Shown in pieces: positions 6,873-11,364 of a DNA stretch of 12,747 nt. The position numbers were made by a program, and so were the translations under genes. The notes below the pieces were generated by a model. The model was not told where the DNA came from and searched no databases. It saw nothing but the letters and a program-made list of their open reading frames with translations. The stretch covers positions 1-12,747 of the forward strand of contig CABSFU010000028.1 of NCBI GenBank assembly GCA_902477075.1, written 5' to 3'. Numbering within the stretch: position 1 is the first letter of the stretch; every line of letters starts with the position of its first letter. Source of the stretch: UMGS1498 sp900552335 (GTDB lineage: Bacteria; Bacillota_I; Bacilli_A; RF39; UBA660).

Positions 6873-6949
6873 GGACCTTTAGCTCAGTTGGTTAGAGCAT
6901 CCGGCTCATAACCGGGCGGTCGTAGGTTCGAGTCCTACAAGGTCCACCA
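6873..6949 (+). tRNA. tRNA with CAU anticodon, probably tRNA-Ile2 (lysidine-modified)
   Basis: A complete 77-nt cloverleaf with encoded CCA. The acceptor GGACCTT pairs with AAGGTCC, the D arm is GCTC/GAGC, the anticodon loop is CTCATAA (anticodon CAT), and the T arm is GTAGG/CCTAC around TTCGAGT. The first pair is G-C, and the anticodon stem lacks the three consecutive G-C pairs of an initiator, so it is not tRNA-fMet. C4-G69 and C5-G68 in the acceptor match the pairs recognised by the lysidine synthase TilS, and the sequence resembles Bacillus tRNA-Ile2 as I remember it. Elongator tRNA-Met is the alternative. Confidence 0.95.
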
Positions 6950-6952
6950 TTT

Positions 6953-6987
6953 AAAAAAAATACCGTTGAATTTCAACGGTTTTTATT
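6953..6987. terminator. Bidirectional terminator between the tRNA and the repeat-protein gene
   Basis: Perfect 8-bp stem ACCGTTGA/TCAACGGT (6962-6969 and 6973-6980) with a 3-nt loop. TTTTTATTTTTT follows on the plus strand (after the tRNA) and ATTTTTTTT on the minus strand (after the 6973-8610 gene). The TGA stop of the minus gene (6975-6973) is the start of the second arm. Confidence 0.88.
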
Positions 6988-8610
6988 TTTTATAATTTGA
7001 TTTAATTGATTAGTTTCTTCATCGATTGTCATAATTCGATATTGTTCTAAAAATGACTCCTCTATATTTAAAATTTCCGATATTTTTTTATTTGTTAGCT
7101 CAGTTGTATTATAACTCTTTAATTTTAAATAAAAATACATTTGTTCTTTTGGTGTTAAAAATTGTAGTTTTTCCTTTATGTAAGATGAATTCATAACCGT
7201 TTCTATCTTTTCTGACTTATAAGTAGCTATTACTTTAAGTATTTCTACAATATCTGTTTCATAAAAATCACTTAAATGTAGAATATAATAATCTACTATA
7301 TCATCTATAGAAACTATTTTAAAAATTTTTTCTCTAATCGTTTCAATATAGTAAAAAATTGAATTTTCTTGTATTATTTTTGGAAGGAATAAAATAATAT
7401 CTTCAATAGCATGGACTTTATTTTTTATGTCCTTTTTTAGCAGTGATTTAATTTTGACTTTTGCATTTTTTAATGAATTTTTTTCTTGCATATTTAATAT
7501 AATGTCATTTCTTGTTTCTAACATTTCTCCACTATATAATTTATGAATTACTTCATAATAGTTTGGATTAGTAACTTGAAAATTTTCTACTATTTTTAAT
7601 ACTTCTTCTGCTTTTTCTTCTCCAAAAAAAGTTAAAAAGCCTTTTTTAGATTGTTTAACATTTTTATGTTTTGATACTTTTTGCTGGTTAAAGATTTTTT
7701 TTGTTTCTTTTCCAGATAATATTTTTCTTATCTTTACTTTGGCATTATTTAATATAATATTCTCTTGTTTACTTAAATTTACATGATTTCTTATTTCTAA
7801 TCTTTCTCCACTATATCGTTTATGAATTACTTCATAATAGTTTGGATTAGTAACTTGAAAATTTTCTACTATTTTTAATACTTCTTCTGCTTTTTCTTCT
7901 CCAAAAAAAGTTAAAAAGTCTTTTTTAGATTGTTTAACATTTTTATTTTTTGATACTTTTTGCTGGTTAAATCTTTTTTCTGGTTCTTTTATTAGCTGTT
8001 GTTCGCCTTTTTGATCTGGCTCTTTTGTTGGTTGTTGTTTATCCTTTTGATTGACATGTTTTTGTAAGTGATAAATATATTTGTCTTGAATCATATTCAT
8101 TAATTTTTTTAAAGCTGGGATTTTTCTTTTATCGACATCTTTCTTTAAAATTTCAAATTTTTTTCCCCAATAAAATTCACTTATCAAAGATTTTTCTTCG
8201 GAAGATAAATTTGATAGATATTTTTCTACCATTGGTTGAACATTAGGTGGAAAATTCTCTATAAATGAACCCTTAAGTTGCACTAATTGTGGTGCTTTTA
8301 AATTATCAGAATAGGTCTTATATGGCGAATTATATATCTTTTTTAGATTGCTTATTATATATTCTTCTGAATAACCAGAATCAACCATTTTTTGAACCTT
8401 TTCTAATTTTTCTTCCAATGATTTTTCTGCCCATGCAAATCTTGTTTCTTCACTTCTTAATAAATAACCATCTCCTAAAAAATCACTTCCATATTTATTC
8501 TTTATGGATATTCTTTCTTCTGGTGTTAGAACTTTGATTGATATTAAAATAACCTCTTTACTATAGTTATGATATTTTTCAAATATAGATACATTGTTTC
8601 CTTTACTCAT
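6973..8610 (-). CDS. Repeat protein with segments resembling sigma-70 region 4, function unknown
   Basis: A 545-residue soluble, lysine-rich protein; I do not recognise a named family. Residues 214-306 and 307-399 are a tandem pair of 93-residue units. The first two thirds of each are nearly identical (FLTFFGEEKAEEVLKIVENF, then NPNYYEVIHK.YSGE), and each ends in an AKVKI helix. The C-terminus (485-525: LTPKEQMYFYLKL, then ELTNKKISEILNIEE) has the layout of a sigma-70 region 4 helix-turn-helix. LTPEERISIKNKYG near residue 29 and LSSEEKSLISEFYWGKK near 135 look like more divergent versions of the unit. Residues about 185-215 form a Q/K/E/P-rich linker. There is no signal peptide or membrane helix. 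ATG 8610 has a GGGGGAG site 6 nt upstream, a consensus promoter and its own terminator. DNA binding is inferred only. Confidence 0.8.
   Translation of the reverse strand: MSKGNNVSIFEKYHNYSKEVILISIKVLTPEERISIKNKYGSDFLGDGYLLRSEETRFAWAEKSLEEKLEKVQKMVDSGYSEEYIISNLKKIYNSPYKTYSDNLKAPQLVQLKGSFIENFPPNVQPMVEKYLSNLSSEEKSLISEFYWGKKFEILKKDVDKRKIPALKKLMNMIQDKYIYHLQKHVNQKDKQQPTKEPDQKGEQQLIKEPEKRFNQQKVSKNKNVKQSKKDFLTFFGEEKAEEVLKIVENFQVTNPNYYEVIHKRYSGERLEIRNHVNLSKQENIILNNAKVKIRKILSGKETKKIFNQQKVSKHKNVKQSKKGFLTFFGEEKAEEVLKIVENFQVTNPNYYEVIHKLYSGEMLETRNDIILNMQEKNSLKNAKVKIKSLLKKDIKNKVHAIEDIILFLPKIIQENSIFYYIETIREKIFKIVSIDDIVDYYILHLSDFYETDIVEILKVIATYKSEKIETVMNSSYIKEKLQFLTPKEQMYFYLKLKSYNTTELTNKKISEILNIEESFLEQYRIMTIDEETNQLNQIIKNKNR
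7541..7971 (-). repeat. Tandem 279-bp duplication inside the repeat-protein gene
   Basis: Positions 7541-7692 match 7820-7971 with, by eye, two mismatches in 152 nt, at an exact period of 279 bp (93 codons). Silent positions are also conserved. The intervening part of each unit (residues about 57-93) has diverged much more. Confidence 0.92.
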
Positions 8611-8641
8611 ATTAAACTCCCCCTAAACTGATTATATTTTT

Positions 8642-8670
8642 ATTATAAATATTTTATCTTTTTATGTCAA
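8642..8670 (-). promoter_or_regulatory. Consensus promoter of the repeat-protein gene
   Basis: Minus strand TTGACA (8670-8665), 17-nt spacer, TATAAT (8647-8642): a perfect sigma-A consensus with ideal spacing, starting 2 nt after the T-run of the preceding terminator. High housekeeping expression is expected unless repressed. Confidence 0.85.
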
Positions 8671-8672
8671 CG

Positions 8673-8696
8673 AAAAAGAGGCTTATCGAAAGCCTC
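8673..8696 (-). terminator. Intrinsic terminator of the glycine-tailed DUF2207 gene
   Basis: Minus strand 7-bp perfect stem GAGGCTT/AAGCCTC (8696-8690 with 8684-8678), 5-nt loop and TTTTT. The TAA stop (8685-8683) lies at the loop and second arm. Confidence 0.88.
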
Positions 8697-10371
8697 CTCC
8701 GCCTCCTCCTCCACCGAAGGAGCCTCCTCCTCCACCAGATGAAGAAAAACCTCCTCCACCAGATGAATAAGACTGTGCCCTACTTTGTGCCAGACTGGCT
8801 GCGTGAACTCCGTTGTAACTAAAACTGTGAATGAAAATGATATCGTCGTAATCAAAACCATAATTTTGTATAACATCCGGATATAAATCTTTAAATTGTT
8901 TTGCTACTTTATCAGCAATTCCGAAGATGGAAGCAAACATCAAATATTCATCAAATAAATGAACTTCAATAGCTTCTCTTGTTTTAATATTAGTGAATTC
9001 TATTAAGAATTTTTTTAAGCCTTTTAACTGTTTTGCTTCTTCTCTTAAATCAGGAGTTAAAGTATATTCTTTATGTTTAAATAACATTACTCTTTTTTCA
9101 ATTTCAACTAGTTTTCCTTCAGCAATCAACGTGCTGGCTACACTATCCAATACTGATGTAAACCATTTTAAAATTCTTGAATAATGATTTTTACACCACT
9201 TTTCAAATTCTTTTGATTGTAATAATCCATCTTTACTAGCTTGATATAACATATCGAATAATTCTTTTTCAAAAGAATTATTAAATTCCACATTAGGATC
9301 TAAATGAATAATGGTTTCTTCTTTAGAAAATAAGCCATTCTTTTCTTTCTTTTCAATTGTAATCTTATTTTCTTTTAACCATTTTAACAACACCGCTCCT
9401 AATAAATCGGTTTGTTTTTTCATCAAATTAAAGTTATACGCTAAATAATAAGCCCTAAAAATATCTTTATTACAAGGTATATCTCTAAAGTTAGGTACAT
9501 CTTTTAAATTTTTTCCTTCTTTTCCAAAATTCAAACGATATTTTTGATTACTAGTTCCTTTGCTAGAATTTAAAATAGCGGATATAATTATGACCCAAAC
9601 AAGAATTTGAATTAAAAGAGAAAATAAAATAGCGAACCATGGGGTATCATCCCCACTATGATGAATAGCACCTTCTTCTGCCATTTCATAGTAATAGTCA
9701 AAATTTTTATCTAAACTCTCTAAATTCTGAAAAGTGCCATTTGGAAATTTAATTAAAATAACCATGTATTCATCACTATCAAGACCATTTTTTGTACTCA
9801 TTTCAATATAGCCATCATATACATAAGCATATCCATCATAACCATATCCCCATACATCTAAAGTATCACTATAATTAAATGAACTGTGAATTTTAATGTA
9901 TACATTATCTGGTGCACTTGAAAAATCATATGGCATTAAACTAAAGTAAGTCATTTGAGAATCTTTTAATTGATAAACAAAATTCGTAATAGTATAGGAT
10001 AGTACATAATTATGTTTTCCATAAGAACTAATTCCAAAACATAACTCCACTCCATCTGTTATAGAATGTAACCCGTTTTTATATGCTTTAGCATCAAACG
10101 ATGCACTGGTATTCCAAGAACTTAAAGAAGTAAAAGCTTTATCATCCATTAATACCGTAAAGTCTTTTATTTTGGATTTTCCTAAATTATAATAAGGCTT
10201 ATATCCCTCTGTTCCACTTGATAATTTAGCATTCCATACTTCTGTAATATGGGCATCTCCGTTATCATCAATGTATACATCCATTGATACAGAAGATATG
10301 GTATTGGCTTTCACAAATGGTATAAAATTTATAACCAATATCAAGGTTATTAACTGAACAATTCGTTTCAT
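8683..10371 (-). CDS. DUF2207 family membrane protein with glycine-rich tail
   Basis: A 562-residue membrane protein. It has a signal peptide (MKRIVQLITLILVINFIPF, cleavage near VKANT), a beta-rich extracellular domain to about 240, one transmembrane helix at about 245-267, and a cytoplasmic winged-helix-like region (FRDIPCNKDIFRAYYLAYN; GAVLLKWLKENKI). The conserved C-terminal DUF2207 block LKGLKKFLIEFTNI with FDEYLMFASIFGIADKV follows, then a Gly/Ser tail at 536-562. An upstream in-frame ATG at 10425 lies inside the previous terminator and before the promoter's -10; ATG 10371 has AGGAGG 4 nt upstream and the signal peptide follows at once, so it is chosen. It lies just after lemA. LemA/DUF2207 pairs are common in Bacillota and presumed to act at the envelope, but no mechanism is established. 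Confidence 0.9.
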   Translation of the reverse strand: MKRIVQLITLILVINFIPFVKANTISSVSMDVYIDDNGDAHITEVWNAKLSSGTEGYKPYYNLGKSKIKDFTVLMDDKAFTSLSSWNTSASFDAKAYKNGLHSITDGVELCFGISSYGKHNYVLSYTITNFVYQLKDSQMTYFSLMPYDFSSAPDNVYIKIHSSFNYSDTLDVWGYGYDGYAYVYDGYIEMSTKNGLDSDEYMVILIKFPNGTFQNLESLDKNFDYYYEMAEEGAIHHSGDDTPWFAILFSLLIQILVWVIIISAILNSSKGTSNQKYRLNFGKEGKNLKDVPNFRDIPCNKDIFRAYYLAYNFNLMKKQTDLLGAVLLKWLKENKITIEKKEKNGLFSKEETIIHLDPNVEFNNSFEKELFDMLYQASKDGLLQSKEFEKWCKNHYSRILKWFTSVLDSVASTLIAEGKLVEIEKRVMLFKHKEYTLTPDLREEAKQLKGLKKFLIEFTNIKTREAIEVHLFDEYLMFASIFGIADKVAKQFKDLYPDVIQNYGFDYDDIIFIHSFSYNGVHAASLAQSRAQSYSSGGGGFSSSGGGGGSFGGGGGGGGFR

Positions 10372-10385
10372 ACATCCTCCTTTAT

Positions 10386-10403
10386 ATACTATATTAATAG
10401 TAT
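10386..10403. repeat. Perfect 7-bp palindrome over the DUF2207 promoter
   Basis: ATACTAT (10386-10392) and ATAGTAT (10397-10403) are perfect inverted repeats separated by ATTA. The right arm coincides with the -10 box and the left arm with the expected transcription start, which is the position of a repressor operator. AT-rich chance palindromes are possible. Confidence 0.4.
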
Positions 10404-10425
10404 CAAAAAATAAACCTTGATTCAA
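10397..10425 (-). promoter_or_regulatory. Promoter of the glycine-tailed DUF2207 gene, -35 inside the lemA terminator
   Basis: Minus strand -35 TTGAAT (10425-10420), 17-nt spacer, -10 TACTAT (10402-10397) with a TGA extension. The -35 falls in the loop and arm of the lemA terminator, and the terminator's T-run lies in the spacer. The -10 with its extension is identical to that of the tRNA promoter. Confidence 0.55.
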
Positions 10426-10433
10426 GGTTTATT
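10405..10433 (-). terminator. Intrinsic terminator after lemA
   Basis: Minus strand 11-bp perfect stem AATAAACCTTG/CAAGGTTTATT (10433-10423 with 10419-10409), 3-nt loop, T-run to 10405. It begins 5 nt after the lemA stop. Confidence 0.88.
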
Positions 10434-10437
10434 CTCG

Positions 10438-10983
10438 TTAAAATTGTACTTTTGGAGCTTCTTTATCTTTTTCGCTAGCTTCAAAGAATACAGCTTTTTC
10501 AAATTTAAATAATCCTGCTACTAAATTAGATGGAAACATTTCTACTTTATTGTTGTAATTCAAAACATTGTCATTATAGAATTGTCTTGAATAAGTAATT
10601 TTATTTTCTGTTTCTTCTAAACTTTTTTGTAAATCAAGGAAGTTTTGATTTGCTTTTAATGCTGGGTAAGATTCTACTAAAGCAAATAATCTAGATAAAG
10701 CTTGTGTCATGGCACCTTCTGCTTTCATTGCTTCTTCTGGTGTTTTTGCACCTACGGCTTTACTTCTTGCTTCTATTACAGCAGTTAAAGTTCCTTCTTC
10801 ATGTTTTGCATAACCTTTTACAGTTTCTACTAAATTAGGGATTAAATCAGCTCTTCTTTTTAAAAGAACGTCAATTTGACTCCATCCATCTCTTACTTTA
10901 TTTCTAAGTCTTACTAATAAATTATAAGTAGAAATAACATATAATACAATTAAAATTACAATGACTAAAATTATCCACCACAT
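10438..10983 (-). CDS. lemA: LemA family protein
   Basis: A 181-residue protein anchored by one N-terminal helix (residues 2-22), with the rest a long helical bundle. LemA hallmarks are clear: YNLLVRLRNKVRDGWSQIDV, LLKRRADLIPNLVETVKGYA, EARSKAV, the AMTQALSRLFALVESYPALKAN segment, LEETENKITYSRQFYND and the NLVAGLFKFEKAVFFE end. Length is normal and the gene looks intact. The start has GGAGG 7 nt before ATG 10983 and a -10 TATAAT further up. The next gene downstream is a DUF2207 protein, the usual partner. Orientation of the bulk domain and its biochemical role are not settled for the family. It is divergent from sspI with only 97 nt between start codons. Confidence 0.96.
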   Translation of the reverse strand: MWWIILVIVILIVLYVISTYNLLVRLRNKVRDGWSQIDVLLKRRADLIPNLVETVKGYAKHEEGTLTAVIEARSKAVGAKTPEEAMKAEGAMTQALSRLFALVESYPALKANQNFLDLQKSLEETENKITYSRQFYNDNVLNYNNKVEMFPSNLVAGLFKFEKAVFFEASEKDKEAPKVQF

Positions 10984-11006
10984 ATTTTTTCCTCCATTCT
11001 AATAAC

Positions 11007-11012
11007 ATTATA
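11007..11012 (-). promoter_or_regulatory. -10 box of the lemA promoter
   Basis: Minus strand TATAAT (11012-11007), 23 nt before the lemA ATG. The sequence 17 nt upstream (TTCCAA) is a poor -35 and there is no TG extension, so only the -10 is claimed. Confidence 0.5.
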
Positions 11013-11080
11013 CTGTATTTTTTCATTTTTTGGAATATTTTTTTATTTTTTATGAAAAATAATATAGAAAGGATGATAAA

Positions 11081-11293
11081 ATGAATATTAGTATAAGAGA
11101 ACATATCAAAAGTAATTTTAAAAATACTTCTAAGAATGATTTAAGAGATAGTATCGAACAATCCGTTGTGGAAAAAGATGAGGTTGTTTTACCTGGAATG
11201 GGTGTTTTATTTGAAATATTGTGGAAAAGTGAAAAAAATCAAGAAGAAATTTTAGATATACTGTGGAATTATTTTAACAAACAAGGACATTAG
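11081..11293 (+). CDS. sspI: Small acid-soluble spore protein I (SspI family)
   Basis: A 70-residue protein matching the SspI family in length and layout: MNISIREHIKSNFKN at the start, a helix with DLRDSIEQSVVEKDE, the strongly conserved LPGMGVLFEILWK core (Bacillus SspI has LPGLGVLFEVIWK), and a charged helical end. In Bacillus this minor protein is made in the forespore under sigma G and found in the spore core; its exact role is not known. AAAGGA lies 7 nt before the ATG. A sigma-G-like pair (GGAATA at 11032-11037, AATAATA at 11058-11064) is present, but its 20-nt spacing is longer than usual and the region is AT-rich. The stop codon lies in a downstream hairpin. It suggests the organism, or a recent ancestor, forms endospores. 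Confidence 0.88.
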   Translation: MNISIREHIKSNFKNTSKNDLRDSIEQSVVEKDEVVLPGMGVLFEILWKSEKNQEEILDILWNYFNKQGH

Positions 11294-11309
11294 TTTTATC
11301 TAATGTCCT
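11284..11309. terminator. Hairpin on the sspI stop codon, without a good T-run
   Basis: Perfect 10-bp stem AGGACATTAG/CTAATGTCCT (11284-11293 and 11300-11309) with a 6-nt loop; the first arm ends in the TAG stop. It is not followed by a T-run on the plus strand. On the minus strand it is followed by T-rich TTGTTTGTT, so it may serve the opposing repeat gene or protect the sspI mRNA end. Confidence 0.55.
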
Positions 11310-11326
11310 CCGATTGTAAACAAACT

Positions 11327-11350
11327 TCTAGATTTTTCTAGATTTTTTTT
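11327..11350 (+). terminator. Second, T-rich terminator downstream of sspI
   Basis: Two copies of TCTAGA (11327-11332 and 11337-11342) form a 6-bp stem with a TTTT loop, followed by eight T (11343-11350). The stem is weak but the T-run is strong. It probably acts with the stronger hairpin just upstream. Confidence 0.5.
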
Positions 11351-11364
11351 GAATAAATTTTTTG

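Noticed and set aside
6873..6949. tRNA as an attachment site of an integrated element
   Set aside because: No repeat of the tRNA 3' end and no integrase or phage gene was seen in the window.
8667..8876. 69-codon minus-strand frame with Glu/Val-rich end
   Set aside because: It lies in another frame of the DUF2207 glycine-codon tract, runs over the terminator and lacks a start signal.
10372..10425. Longer N-terminus for the glycine-tailed DUF2207 protein
   Set aside because: The extra codons overlap the lemA terminator and the gene's own promoter, and would bury the signal peptide; ATG 10371 has an AGGAGG site.
11032..11064. Sigma-G promoter for sspI
   Set aside because: Both half-sites are only partial matches in very AT-rich sequence and are 20 nt apart instead of about 18; too weak to list as a feature.
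10922..11104. 60-codon minus-strand frame between lemA and sspI
   Set aside because: It overlaps the lemA start in another frame and the sspI start on the opposite strand, and has no ribosome binding site.
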